NCBI GenBank assembly: GCA_025642065.1 | Contig: JAODUP010000359.1 | Coordinates: forward strand, 186,001 to 250,000 | Direction of reading: 5' to 3' | DNA from: Paralvinella palmiformis | Taxonomy: Eukaryota > Annelida > Polychaeta > Terebellida > Alvinellidae | Length of the DNA: 64,000 nucleotides | Shown here: positions 14,003-28,547 of the stretch, in pieces | Numbering within the stretch: the stretch's first letter is position 1 | Layout of the letters: each line of letters begins with the position of its first letter | The notes under the pieces: generated by a model | The model's input: the letters and a program-made list of their open reading frames with translations, nothing else | Told to the model about the DNA's origin: nothing | The model's database searches: none | Position numbers and translations under genes: made by a program

Positions 14003-16204
14003 ATGAATGGAAACGTGTGGAAGCTGAAGAAATTTGGTCGAACACACATTCACAGCTGAATTAACTGGGATACGCACGCGCTCGCTCGCGCACACAAACA
14101 CACACAAGGCGACACACACACACAAGGGGATGCACCCATAGCGGCCGATCTATTGTTTCTTTAACCCTTGCACGTCATTCAAGCTGTTGGCCGTTTCTCA
14201 CATTAATTAATTGTCATCGGTGATCTTAGGTAATACCGAAGTCAGGTGAGATCTGGTATCACTAACAACGCCATCAACCAAGGCGCTATTGGTTATCCAT
14301 TAGCGATTCTGAGAGGCATCGGGTGTCCGTAGGTGTACACAACGCAGAGGAGACGAATCATTACTTCATTAGGCCGTCAGAGATACGTACAAAGGGCTGA
14401 CAATAAAGGGTGTACCCATCACCTGCTCGGTGTGCGGAGGAGGGTGGGTTGGTCGGACGTTAGTGCAAAGGTTTGTCGTCAGAGGATTCAACGATTGGCG
14501 TTAAGTCGACGTTTTGTCTCTGGCCCAATCGGCGCGAATGATATCGGCTCGTCGGCACAACAACAACAGCAACAGCAACAACAACAGTAACAACGACAAC
14601 ACCAGCAGTAGTAGTAATCCTCACACCAGACCACACGGGCAAGCCACTTCACTATCCATATATACCGAGAACGCTTAACAGTGACATCCCGACTGGATTA
14701 GTCGGAGGTTATCAGTTTAATGCGTTCACCCTTTCAGATTGTGTGCTCTGTTATCCGGCTGCTGACATATACTGATATAGCTCACCGTCGATCATAGATT
14801 GGTACTATCGGTCCCGACCAGGGAACATTGACGTCATCAGTGAAGTAACCGTAGAATGACCGGTCGCCGATCACGCGCTGCCACAGGACGTCACTGTCTA
14901 GTGTTAGATGAAGGTGAACTTTCTTAAATGTCCTGAACGCATTTTTTAATGATATTGTTTTGTTTTTTATGATGATCTCATTCACGTTTTGTATTTTGTC
15001 CTGTTGGTAGTGTCGTCTGTGTTGTATGCTTTTGGTGTATATACAGCATATTTTTAAATACTCCATTTGGGGTGTTATACGGGACCTTTATTTACTGTTA
15101 ATATTAGAACTCCAGGCTGTGCCAAACAAGCGACAGCCTGGGGATACTCCCCGAACTACAAGCAAGCAAGCAACTGGCGTTCCTACTGCATCACTCGTAC
15201 AGTGTACTCAAGTGAGATGTTGTACTTAACTGGATGAAGTATCTTGTTTGTACGTCAACCTTGGTATTATCGCGTCCACAGGGTGTTTCGTTTTCGTGAC
15301 ATTTTAAATTGTCAAGCACATGTTTCACCTCGGCTAACCAACTTTCCAATTTTGACCAAACTGATCAGTTTGGACAAATAGATCTTCATTGAGATCGAAA
15401 CAACATCGTGGCTCGCTATTTTGACATTCGCATTCTTGTGGCTCTGTATTGAATTAAAGATCCTGCTCCGATAACGGCCAAACAGATAATGATATAACAG
15501 TTGAGGCTCGACGGACGTCTACCGACCGGCTAGCCTGCCGTGATGTATCGCTTGATTACCACCTACTGGCAGTTGGTGGAGCTGGTTATATTATACACAT
15601 AGCAGGAGTTTATGGGCCTGTCGATGTCAATATGTTAGGCCCGGTACAGCGGCACACCGGTCACGGCAACTGGACCTTGATTTGCTCCGGTCACATAATC
15701 GGGGTTTTTCGTTAACGGATGGACACAATCTCTGGATGTATAACGCAATGCGTGCGCCCTGTATGTATGCGCATATTGATTGTATAAAAGCTTCGGCTAG
15801 ACTGCGGCTGGCCAGTGCTTCTGTGTGTGTTCTTGACAACCGTTTGTACAAGCTCCAGCTGCTGTAGCCGTCCCCTGCCATCTTTCGTCGTCAGCACTCT
15901 GCGGGGGATCTTCGCGGCCGGCCACAGTCATCTGCTGCTGGGCGTGGGTTGTCACCAGCGCACAATTCTGTTCTCACAATTGTATGACACTGAAGATTTT
16001 TATTTACAAGCCTGGTAAGGATGTCTGTTTGCGTTTGCGTGCATGCGTACATACACATATATATATATGTGTGTGTGTGTGTGTGCCAGCGTGCGCGAGC
16101 GAGCGTTCAGTGTTTATTGAATATACAAGTAATATAATATATTTGTTTCTTGTGTTCCAGCATGTGTGTTTCTTGTTGTTGGTAGGTGTGTTAATGCATA
16201 TGTG

Positions 16205-16224
16205 TATATGTGCATGCACATATA
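16205..16224. repeat. Perfect 20 bp palindrome
   Basis: tatatgtgcatgcacatata reads the same on both strands. It sits in a TG/CA-rich patch, so chance plus low complexity may explain it. Confidence 0.7.
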
Positions 16225-17406
16225 TGTGTACTGGATATTGAAATTTTTGTGTGATGGCGAGGTTGAAGGCTAATTTGCTTCCTGCATTTGCATAATTGAT
16301 AGTTTGTAGATCTGGAATGCAAGTACTTGGTACGCCATTCGATGTCTTTACTTTAGTAATAATTAGGCGGCTTTATTTTTTGGCGTTGTATCAAAAGTAC
16401 AGTAGTACAACTTACTACTTCATCATATCACCTTTCCACGACAGGAAGGTGTGCTGTCATACATCTAGAGCTGTTGTTGACTGGTTAGAAGCAAGCTTTC
16501 CATCACCATAATTTGACAACTCGGTTAATCACGGGTTGTCTCGCAGCCAAATTGGTTGCCAGCGGTTTAACCCCGCCAGTGGATGTGTGCGGTACAGCAG
16601 GACCTTTCCGTACCGCGTCCCACAATCCACTCAGCCGTGTATGTTTAGCCGGCTTAGCAGGAAGTAAGTTCTCCTAATCACCCCGGATATAGTGAACTGG
16701 AGTGGATGGTGCGGATGTTGGGGCTAAATCTCCGTCTTAGCCGGCCCGATGATGACTAAGTGTTGATTGTTTGGGAAGAGTCCGTGACGCTTATTTAACA
16801 GGTCATTGGATCTACATCTAGTTGCCATCTAATTGCGTTCTGGTTTCGCTGGGGATCACGTGGTGTGATGATTCTCGAAAGAACTACAGCGCCACGATGA
16901 CGTGCAGTCAGTGTTGTTGGTGCCATAATTGATCATCTTTTGCGCCGTCCATTTGCTGAAAGGTGTCATACGAGCTGGCTTAATTTAAATGTGTTTTTTT
17001 TTCTCCTGTCGATCCCGTACTGAAGAATCAATGACGTGATGTGTCTCATCAGGCCAACAATGGCTGAAGTGAAATTAATTTATAACACATACGCCGTATA
17101 CCAGCTTGTCGTGGAGTATTGCACCAGTTTTCCTAAGCTCAAGGCTGTTCCATTTTTGACCGTCCGTGTTACTTCACTTATCAGAAAACGTCGTTATCAC
17201 AGCTGTGTTCTGACCCATTTGTCTGTTCTCTTTTAATTCCAACCACATCTGCTATTGTATAATCTATTAGGCGTTATTTATCGTTGTGAGTCGTGGTGAT
17301 AAATGATATCACTGGACCATTTTCCATAGAAGGGATATTTTAAAATTCAATATTACCACAGGAATATTTGCTATTATAGTTTTCTGTATGCAGCTAGATC
17401 TCTGAC

Positions 17407-17408
<2 letters not shown>

Positions 17409-17458
<50 letters not shown>
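17409..17458. repeat. (GT)n microsatellite
   Basis: A pure tract of about 25 units. Reading frames through it are artefacts. Confidence 0.9.
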
Positions 17459-19237
17459 CACTTCTATGTCTGTTGATGGTTATGGTGAAGCTGATGTTGT
17501 TTTAGATGAATCATTTGAAAAACTATGGTTTCTCTTAGATACTATTTCTCATTTTCCTATTGATTTGTGCGTGCGTGCGTGCGTGTGTGTCACAGTGTTC
17601 ATATTTATTGAATTGATTGGCGTCCACCGTGTCCGAGATTTGTTACGAGACCAAAGAGGCATGCTGTTTATCATCCGTGAACTCAAATGGCCAGCGAGTG
17701 TACATTTAATTCGAGTTTTAACATAGATATGAACACAACGGTGGGTAAATATAGTGTCTTGCCATTTTATCGGCTTGGTTGCCATTCAGTCCTAGGCTCA
17801 GATGATCACCGTTATTACAAGGGATGCCGGTCTGCTCTCCGAAGGCTCCAAGGATGCCTGAAGGCTTCCTTATTTGGCTCAGCTGTTGTCTCTGTCCGAG
17901 ATTATACCGGTCACCGGGGAACTTTATCAGTTTAATGGAAATCTATATGATGTTTTACTAGCAAAGATTACCATTTTGTCAGTTATCAAGGAAAGCGGTT
18001 ATCGGCACTGCTTGCTATATTATTCACCGGAGACGAGCAAGACGTAGGGGTGTTCGACCTCATCGGTTGTTCGGTGGAAAGTGCTATTGTCATACCCATA
18101 AGTCGATGCCACTTTTCGCTAACCATCAAACAGGCCTGAGAATCATTATTTATGTTTAGCACTGGGTCTGGCAGCGCAGTGGTAAATGTGGTAGACCGTA
18201 AACGAGTACACCAGCTTGGCTCCACCGACCAGCTACTTGGCTTTTCACTTGTCCACTAGTTGACCTGGTCATAAATAAGTACCCCATGGTGATGAATAGG
18301 TATGCTGAATACGTGCCTAAATATAGTAGTTTTGACATGAATATTTCAATGTGGGACTGATGATGGTGTCTGATTGTACGGGGCCATTCATACATTCGGG
18401 AAAGGTACAAATGAAAAAAGCCCTTTGACCTTATCCGATCTGTAAAGTGCGTTTGAGCAGGCCTTTAGCATAAAAGTGTATTTTGTAACAATATTTTCAA
18501 AGGAGTTATATATTCAAGAAATACCTATATTCAAGTACAGTAATTAGTTTTCACTAAATGCTAGACTATAGATGCGTTAACACACAAATTGCTATATATT
18601 ATCATTTGAACGTTGTCTCATTGACTAGTGTTGACATTTCTATTCTTCTTCAACTCCCAGTGAAGTATGTATCGTGTGTTGCCTATTGAGTATGAAACCA
18701 TTTAACTATCTAACGTCAGTCATTCTGTCCCTGGAAGTTGCTTATTTACAGCTGGATGAACTGAGACATGTCCAGACTGAAAAGAACTGTCCGATAGCCT
18801 GGATTCAGGCCTGTCAGAGATGGCGTTAAGGATGCTTAATAATAGAGGCAGTTATTCTATTCGATTTTTTATTATTAACTGCAATATGGTGATATTTTGC
18901 AGGATTGTGGAGATGAGATTCATTGCTCAGTCAGCCTTCATTAGGAATATCCTAAAGAAAGCTCTTTATTCAATGACGATAAAACATATTAATTTTTGCT
19001 GAACAGTAGAGAACAGTATTGTCCTGATAGTGATGAGTGCTTTGGTTTTATTTGATTTCACAGTCTAGCCTTAATAACTGGATTTCACATCATTTTATGA
19101 TTTATGGTTCTCCGTATAAAATATTCACAATTCCACCGCCGTGATCTGCATGAATTGATTACGGGTTGTCTTATCGTTTAGTAACATTATTTCCCCTTTT
19201 TATCTCATTACAGCACTGCTGATCCCTGACTTTTCAG

Positions 19238-19362
19238 AGCACACCGTAATTAGATAAGTAGCAGACCTGATATTAAGTCAGCTTATCAGGGATACAGCTT
19301 GGAATATACCCAGACACAAACTGAGAGAGAAAGAGAGAGACAACCCATTATCAACAGTCACC
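19238..19362 (+). other. Probable 5' leader of the NCS-2-like gene
   Basis: The stretch before the ATG has an in-frame stop at 19255 and no in-frame ATG after it. A possible 3' splice site (ccctgacttttcag, ending 19237) would make this part of the first coding exon after an upstream non-coding exon. Alternatively, TATAAAAT at 19115-19122 could be a core promoter with transcription starting near 19145. I cannot choose between these. Confidence 0.35.
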
Positions 19363-19470
19363 ATGGGAGGGGGCACCAGTAAGAAGCTGAACAAGGAAGA
19401 TATGGATTTCCTGTTGGACAACACCAACTTTACCAAGGAGCAGATCAAACAGTGGTACAAGGGCTTCATA
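19363..19470 (+). CDS. NCS-2-like gene, coding exon 1 (residues 1-36)
   Basis: The exon encodes 36 residues from the myristoylation motif to WYKGFI, the helix before EF-hand 1. It ends at a gtaagt donor in phase 0. The reading frame runs on into the intron for a while, but that extension is unlike any NCS protein and soon enters a (TA)n tract. Confidence 0.92.
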
Positions 19471-19582
19471 GTAAGTATATCAGATATCAAACAGCCCTTT
19501 GTTAGTCTTATTTTAGTATTGGTGTCCAGTTGTCCTGGTGATCTCATTGCTTATACACAGACCATCTGTCTACAGACTGACA

Positions 19583-19649
<67 letters not shown>

Positions 19650-22600
19650 ATACATACACTAAACCGTTTCTATTCATTAGAAAATATGAGGGCAAATGGA
19701 ATAAAGGAACTTCTATCGTTCCTTTGACAGAAAGGATATTCTAGTTGTCTTTATCATCTTATTTAGAATTCCTGCTGTTTCTCATATCGAACCTGTTTTC
19801 ATTATGCTAAAGGGATACTACGTTCTAGTTTTACTGTGTTCTTGTCAGAGGTCGTGCTGAGAAACCATTAATCATGTCTTGAGCTTGCTTTACCAATCCG
19901 TCATATTCTCTGAATGTAGTTAAATATACTGCTCATTAAAATTACTTCAGATATTTAATTAGAATACAAACAAAATCGGATTAGCTGTCATGCACGAACC
20001 CGTGCACGCACTCACGCGTACATGCATGCGTGTGTGCATGTGTGTATACGTGTACATACAAACACACAAACTATTATTTAGGGGGTCGATGAAAGACTTC
20101 CCAGTTAATACATGTTCTTTGTACAAATATTGTTACTAAATGAGCATCATTGACATCATTCTCGTTCTAGGTGTACCAAACATCACATAAAACATATAGC
20201 TATAAACTTAAGTGTTTATTTATCAAACAAAAATCCCTATTTGGTATTGGTTAAAAGGGACCAGGTCAAAGGTGATACTTGACGCTGTTGGAATGTTACG
20301 GGGCAATCCATGGCCACTTTTTATCAACAGGACATCTGTTGATAACGTTTCAGTGTCACATGTTAGAACGTGAGATGATTATAACTGAGAATAATAAAGT
20401 TATAGAAAAATAGCCATGACTGAGCACAACGCGACACGCAGAAAAGTGTAAGGATTGTATCATTTAGATATTTTCAGTAGATAATACACAAATTACTGTA
20501 CAGTTTAATTCCAAAGGCAAAGCCTTGTTTCTGTTTAGATTCATTACTCCCAATCCCCCACCTCCCCCGTTTCTGGCTGCTATTTATATATTTCACCATG
20601 GCAGTGTTAAATATTTAGTTGGTCACCACGCTCACCGACTGAGACGTAATGAAGGCTTACCGATGTCATGCAATCAAAGGTCATCTGTTTTATCATGCAC
20701 GCTAGCTAGCTGTCTGATCGCCGGTAGATAAGTGTAAAATAGTGACGGGATGTGTGTATGTGTGAATCAACCATGTATCGGACTATGTTTTGTGAGCTGA
20801 AAGATCGAAACATGTGGAAGGGCTAAGTGAATATCTACATCTGCTCATTGACTGCCGTGACAGATTAACATATGGATATTATTGAAGCTAACTCTGAATC
20901 ACTGGCGATCTTCATATAATAGCTTGGAAGTATAGATCTGTTTGCATATCATACATCGGCCTTCTATGAAGGTAGCTCATTTGTTAGTCGTTCAAGGCTG
21001 TTCTATGCAATAATTGGTTCTTGCCTTCACTGATAACATGGCATACAAATTTAATTTGTTCCGATTAGGATTCTCATAAGGGGATGGAGTTTGTCAGGAA
21101 ATACATTCCTAAGCATTCCCATTTATCTTGAGAAGTGTTCAGTTAGTCTGCCATTAGAACAACATCCAGCTCTCATTCTACACGTGATACAGTGTGCATG
21201 CTTTGCACAGCTTTTACTATTAGGTAATCGTAATGGAGTTGGGGAATTCTATCCATGCACAGCAGCGTTACTAAACATGAATTATTCATTAAGTGTCATT
21301 AGATTATATGTATGGTTCCACTAAGGCAGCCTTACCAGCCCGCAAGGACAATCATACTGATTATTTGTAAAGTATCAAGTTTGGTCGAATTCTAAAGGAG
21401 GATATAATTCACTGTTTCCTCCCAATTTCATGAATATAAAGTGATTCCAGCTAAAACATTGTCTGTGTCGGATCCTAGGTCACGTAGGTGGATAGGTCTA
21501 TGTTTCAGATATAAAGTCACTTCGGCTAAAATGGGTTTCTGTCGTTATGGTCACATAGGTAGAGAATGCCACGCTTCAAACTTCTTCATGGTGCAAAGAA
21601 GGACCATTCCTCAAAATCTAAAACCATCATGTGATGTTTAAAACACCATAAGCACTGTGAAAAGAGTTTTCAGAGCTATTATTTGTGCAACTTATGTTGC
21701 CGTTATGAACATATTTTTAGGATAATAAATGTTATATTTTAAACCATGTAGTTTTTCTCTTTCAATAGTTCAAGATGCAAAACTTGTCCATTTTGAAATA
21801 AAATGAAATAACACCGAGCAAGAACAATTGAAGTTTTACTTGTTAATGTTGTGTGTGAAGCAACATTTGATAGATGGATTTAAATGAATTACAGTTATCT
21901 CATTTTCCACGATGCAAATATATCACTGCTGGGGGAAAAGGCTAGGTTTCCAGGGGGTCCGGTGAAAGATTACACAATTTTCCAGTCATCACCTTTGTAG
22001 CAAAAAGGTACACACTTGTCACTGCAGTATATGCCGTGGATGTTTCTAGTCATTGTCTTGAGTATTAGTGATTTGTACTAACTACTGGACATTTGTGATA
22101 CTTGTGATCTTCTTGGCTTTTCAGAGTTCAGCAGTCACTGCTATTGATGACATAAGTTCTCTTCCCAAAGAAGATTGTTATTTGGATGATTTGTCCTACT
22201 GTTTAGCTCTGTGTCCTAAGAATGAACGCAAAGCACGCTAGCTTGCGCTAATGATTGTACAGTGTTGTTGTTTTATTGTAGCTTTATTCTAGTAGATGGA
22301 ATCATTTCTGTCGGCAACTCTGCTACCATTTCATAGATGACTGCCAATTGTCCTCACAGAGTCTGATGATTAATGCACTGGTGTCTAATCAACGGCCTTA
22401 AGCGTGATCCCGGCGTGGTTACAGCCAGTCCGCTGGGTCAGGGCGTTTCGCCTCCTCAACACTGTTTAATCTATGGGGATGATAACTTCCGGTGCCTGCA
22501 TAGATTTACACTTTTATCATTCCATCCATAAAGCTCTCGGTTTACTGTGGTCAGGGGAGGAGATGATCAAGGGTGGTGATTCTCTATCCCGAGAGCTTGG

Positions 22601-25600
22601 CAACGGGCAATGATTGCCTTGCAGCCGTGTTAAATCCAATAGGTGGCAGTATTTGTTTTGTTGGCAGAATTCTCCAAGTTCAATATATTGTAGCATTCTT
22701 CTTGGGTTTGATGTAGCTGGTGGATAATGTGTTTACAACTGTGCCCACATATTTGATGTTCTTGGAAACGTTTGTCAGCAGTAGGTTTCAGTTCACTTTT
22801 TTTTTTCTTCTTCTGCTTTAATGAATTGATGGACAGATTGATAAGGGAAGCTTGACTTAGGTTGAGTGTTATGGAATAGAAAAGCAACTAGATGACGAGG
22901 ATTTACTGTTAAAGCCAGTTGAACAGCCTATCTGTCTCTCAGATTACACCACACCATGAGGCCCGTCTTTGGTGACCTACTCTCAGATGGAATGAACGGC
23001 AGCATGAAAATCAGTTGCATAATTTTGTCACAGTTCACATCGCCCGATGCCTCATGGGAATCCTGTTGGTATTATATTCCTCAGAAAACGGTGTTATTTA
23101 CCCAAAACAGCACAGAGAGTGAAACGTTTAACTAGCTCGAATTTTACTGGTCTGGCATCAAGCATGCTGGATGTAGCCTAACTGTTGATGCGAATTCGGA
23201 GCTGAGCGGTGTGCTTTGTTTCGGACACGGTATCCTGTATAAATAAACCTGTCACCAGATGCTTCAGATCTCAGCCGTCTTAACTAGCAAAGTTCCACAA
23301 ATAAAACGCTCACTTCCTTGGCGTTGATCACGTGTTGACTTCGTATTGACCGTAATCGCATAGGTTCGCCTTTGAAGTCTGCTTTTTTATTCCAGCCAAT
23401 GTTTTAGATCATCTTTTCGCGAAGCCGATTTCAAAGCTGAGCTCTCGCGAGGTGTCCTCCACTGGCAGCACACCACAGTCAACGGGAATGAGTTTTGGAC
23501 AGAATCCCTGATTAGACGTAATGGACGCGAAGAGGGTGGGGCGAGTGGATGTTCAGCCGTGTTAGAGTATATTGGATAGGCTCTATAATAGATTATAGAC
23601 CATATCACCTTCTTCCCCAGGTCGCAATCAATTATATCCGTAAATTGGTTGAGCTCAAGGCTTCATTACCAACTTAGGACAGAAGATCCATCACTCCTCC
23701 GCATACAGATATGTATTGGTTATCGTATTTTTGTTGTTGTTTTGTTTGGATCGGACGAAACGTTCAGACAGTCGTGTTATGAAGCCGGTTGGTTTTCTAT
23801 CCGAGTGACTTTGTAGAAGGCTGTTGCCCAGTGCGTGCGTGCTTGCGTGAGTGAGTGTGTGCATGCGTGCTATTGATTTGAGCGATATCATCCAGTTCTC
23901 GTCTGACTGACAACAAATGTTCTTGCTAACTTCTGGCAAAAGATGATGATCAGAACCCCCCCCCCCAAAAAAAAAAACCTAACATATTCTTCGGGAGTTG
24001 ATGATCATTGCACACTGTGTAGGCTCAAAGCATGGAAATAAAGTGCAACTGAGTGAAGCCATTAGCTCTAATGAGCAATATTAAATTACTAAAAATAATT
24101 AACGTAGATGTAAAACATCTGAAAACAACATACGATGTTTGGGTTTGTTAGTATACAAAACATAGCACATTAAACAAACCTGTAACAGCTGAAGCTGTCA
24201 TCCTGTACTCAGCCATTGTCTTGAAGCAAACATTGTTCGCACAGCAGTTGTAGTGAAACAATTCTTGTTCAAACAACTATATAATACCAGCCATGAAAGT
24301 GATTTGATGTCTGTCACTGAGTGAAAGCTAATATGGAAAAGCATGGAGTGTATATTATTAATGATATTTTTAGTTTTAAAATTGGCTACATCTAGTCTCA
24401 TCCTAATCAGGTGTATGAATGTGTGTGTTCACGCGTGCATGCGTGTTAATATGACTACGTGTATAAAACGATGTCGCACCTTGTCTATGAGAGTGCCGAA
24501 CCCCTATACTAGTTGCACCACTGAGATCGATTCTTTTCAAGGATGTTGGGGCTATAGAAGTTTGTTATTATTATTATTATATTTGCTGCATCCGTGGTGA
24601 AATTTGATCATTAACAGTGAACTTCCGGCTTTTCAGTTGTCCTGCGATACAGAATTCACTGCTGTAGTGTAGTGTTCATTTCAGGGTGTGTTCCTGGATA
24701 CTGGTCAATACAGCCATGACTTTAACTGCATCACTTTTAATTACTGTTCCACTTCGTTAAGTGACTTACATCAGAATCAATATGGTGATCAATTACTGAA
24801 GAGACGGAGCGTTTTCCAGTGGGTCGGTTACTGCGCTGGCTATGTTTTGCAGTAATTATTCCGCTGCTGGGGATGGCTGCCGAATGATGGAATTTTAACT
24901 TCGCCATCTGGTTGGAGCGTAATTTTCTGCCTAGCTGCCGCTTGGGTAATGCACTGGGGATGGACGTGTTCTTGTGGAAGTAACATCAACAGACAGCCAG
25001 AATATGTCAAACAGCCGTCACGTGATGGGTTGTGCGCAAACGGCTGGAGCTAAATTGGAATGCTTCTGTCAGTCAGGTTCGGCTGCGTGGTGCAAAATTT
25101 TCGCGTAATTGATAGTCCAATTCAGACAGTGTGCAGCGTGCATTTTGTCGGATTGCCTTCATATCACTTATCAAAAAATATGCCATTGTTGCCATCACAC
25201 ATTCTTCTTTCTTGTGAACGTGACAAGAGACGTTTTGTGAAGTATTGTGGGCAATGCCGTCATTCTGATCTGCTGTTTATAATTGAATGGAAATGTCAAT
25301 TGTGTGCAAAGCATTTCAGCACTTGCACACCGCCAGTTGAGTTATATTTGCCATTTTGGGATTAATTTGTCATTGTGTAATAATTAAATGACAAGAACAT
25401 TTATTTAGCTTCCTCATCAGGAGCTATCACTTTATGGGTTTTTAAGATCATTTGCCAAGGCACCATTTTCTCACCAGACTTTTTTAATATCTATGCCACC
25501 AATAAATCACCACCATACAGCAAGTTGATTTTTCTTAGGAGCTTCGATATTTCACTAATAGTGGTACACTATCCTAAACGTTATTAAACCATCAAATCTT

Positions 25601-26211
25601 TTAATGAACACCTGTTTTAACAGTTCACCAAATAGCATTGTGACATGAATAAACTGGGATCCGAAAGAAGCTCTTCATACTGCACCTGTATAAGCTGAGC
25701 TATTATGCTTTCATGAGCTTCCCCGGGAATTAAAGTACTATGTGATTGACAAGGACACTATGGCCAGTGATAATATTATGGCCGTATTATTGTTCACTTG
25801 ATTCCCGGCACACTGGCTGCTTATGGACACTGTGTTCTCTGCATATCTCTCGCTCAGTGTGTGATACAGTATAATAAAGAAAAAACGTGTTCAGGACATG
25901 ATAGTCCTTGGAATACATCATTAGTAAGGGTGTACTGTCAGCTTGGACACCTGTCGCAGAAGGACTCACTGTACGACCTTCAAAAAGACATTGCACATAG
26001 AAGGATTATGGCTGGACATGCTCACAGATGACCGGGCATACGTAAATAGGTCGGAATATAATGACTTCACCGGAGTTGTCATAAGCAATTGCTAGACTGG
26101 TATCAGAAAACCGTATAATCGTTTTCTATGTTGGTTGTCCCTTTGCCATCTCAAAAATAAAATTGAATTGAGGGCCAAATGTTGTATTGTTATGAACTCT
26201 TCATTGCAACA

Positions 26212-26255
<44 letters not shown>

Positions 26256-28486
26256 CGCGCCTCTGTGTTTGATGCCTGTGTCTGTTTATATTAATACAAA
26301 TCTTCCAGTATATAATTTCTTCATTTAAATCACTACCTTTGATTGTATGATTATCTCCCTTAATGTTTGTTGTATTAAACAATAGTTCGTTATACCTAGT
26401 CATTGCCAGCAGGTGTAGCCCAGATATTTCGTGTATCTGATGGATGCCATACTTGGATCAGGTGGCCTGTGGAGAGAGATGACCTCGGCTGGTATTGTAC
26501 GGAAATAGAAAGCGGTGTTGCGTTGTAATTAACCAGCTGTTGGTATACTTGATAGTCGTCGGTCTGTGAAATATTATCGGCATTCATAATAATCAGTAGT
26601 TGTTGCTGCTGCTGGTGTTGTTTTGTATCAAAAGATTGTGTAAACGTCTGATTCGAGAATTAAAAATCCAATTCATGGAAGTGTGCATTTATAATGCGTT
26701 TGTATTGTGCCAATATTGTGCACTGTACTGTCGGGAGTCAACGGCTGATGGATCATCAAGGGTGTGACTATTTATCATTGTCTGTCATCATCCTACTTAA
26801 CATTTTCACGTGCTATTAATAAGGCATCGGCATTGCTCCACCTACGAGAACACCGATGGTGGTCATCTACGAGTAATAGAAAGGGGCGGCGGCGTTATTA
26901 TCCTGCCAGATGTGTGCCTCCGCGTGAAGGTCAGTGCTGCTAACAAGGCATAACTCTGCAACTAGCTTCTGGCATTGGCGCTGATTAGTTTCCAGGTTGG
27001 CTGCTGCTGAAATACTGGATACAGCATTGGCTGGACGAACTGCTGGCTTAATCATCTGCCGACTTTAAACACTCTCAGGTGAATACACCTGGCGCTGTCA
27101 GAAGAAGGCGACCAGCCATATTTAGTAAGATGGGCTGCAGTCCGGAAGGCTGCCTTCCCACCTCACGAGAGCCGTGTCCAAGAAGACGGGCGCAATCTGA
27201 TCACACGGCCTGCACGCAGCATTACAGCCCAATCGGGCTGGGGCTGCACTGAAGCTGTCATCAAACAAACCATTTATCGATCTCAACGCATTGTTTGCAG
27301 CCACCGGAATATTACAATTAATATCCATCCACGTCCTGGCTCATTCTTGGTGCATCCCATAACGTCCTAACGACGGACGGAACTTTGACCTCATTTCTGT
27401 GTAGTCCCGCCGTCTGGAAGGAAGCGATCCTACTCCTAATGTAAAGCGCCGGCAAAACATTTTATAACGTAACTTATTTACACATTCTCTGATAATTGTT
27501 TGTTAAAGAACCAGGAAATGTCTCTCAGCAATTCCTAATTACACAAATTGTCTAGCAGTAGGGGCTAGTTTGTTTGTATTGCTCTTGTCGCACAAGTACT
27601 TCATCAGCGCAGCGCTTGGTGTTCGTCCTTGCCGGTTGCGTTCTTTTGTTCGTTTCTTCATTTTAGCGTTCCCATATAAATAGATTGTTAATTGGTGAGT
27701 CTGTTAAAGAAGGAAAATTTACTAAGGTGTAACTAATTATTGTTTCTCTCCGAATGAACCATACCCATAGCTGAGTTGTGTGCGTATCAGATATGAAAGA
27801 AGATGGTCATTTAAGAGATAATAGGTCAGATTTAATTTGGTTAATTGTCTCTAATCAACTGGAGAATGATTCCATTAGATGTGCATCCGTGTGTGTGTGC
27901 GTGCGTCCGTGTTATAAAGACAATTTAATAAAGACCCCAATTCCTCATCACACACATCCACAGACACAAACACACTGATGATAGAGATAATTAGCTTGTA
28001 TCAACACACACACACACACACGCACACACACCTCTTTATTATTATACGGTTGCTGTAATGGGAAAGATTACCCAGAGTTATATGTTAGATAAGAGTGCAG
28101 TTTGTCATCCTGATGCTATGATACATGTGCCTCGCAGTATTGTAATCAGTATATTGGTGTGTGGTGTGTGTAAGCCATGGATAGCTTAAATATGCTGGGA
28201 GTTTGCATGGCGCTTATATTAAGCTCAATTGGAGAGCATAGCAAGATATTATTATATGTGTTATCTCACCATTGACATATCCTCTGATCAGACTGAGATT
28301 CCAGTCTACATACATTCTACTGTATACTGATAATCCATCACTGTACTTATAATATAGGTATACAACATAGAGAAATAGATATACAACACTGTCAGTTAAT
28401 TTACATATGCATAGGGCATTTAGTCAATACAGGCCAATGTAGTTGATGACATTTTTATTAATCTGGTGATATTTTGTCTCTGTATG

Positions 28487-28547
<61 letters not shown>

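Larger units (their letters stand above)
14003..19237. other. No gene seen upstream of the NCS-2-like gene
   Basis: Unique DNA with a (CAA/CAG)n run at 14556-14588 and (GT)n tracts. It is the likely place for promoter and 5' non-coding exons of the NCS-2-like gene, but I cannot point to one. Confidence 0.55.

Noticed and set aside
14333..14590. Protein ending in a glutamine run
   Set aside because: The run is a (CAA/CAG)n microsatellite and the rest of the frame shows no recognisable domain.
21441..21641. Zinc-knuckle-like [10 protein letters not shown]
   Set aside because: The C-x2-C-x4-H-x4-C spacing is not present, and the frame lies in a tandem duplication.
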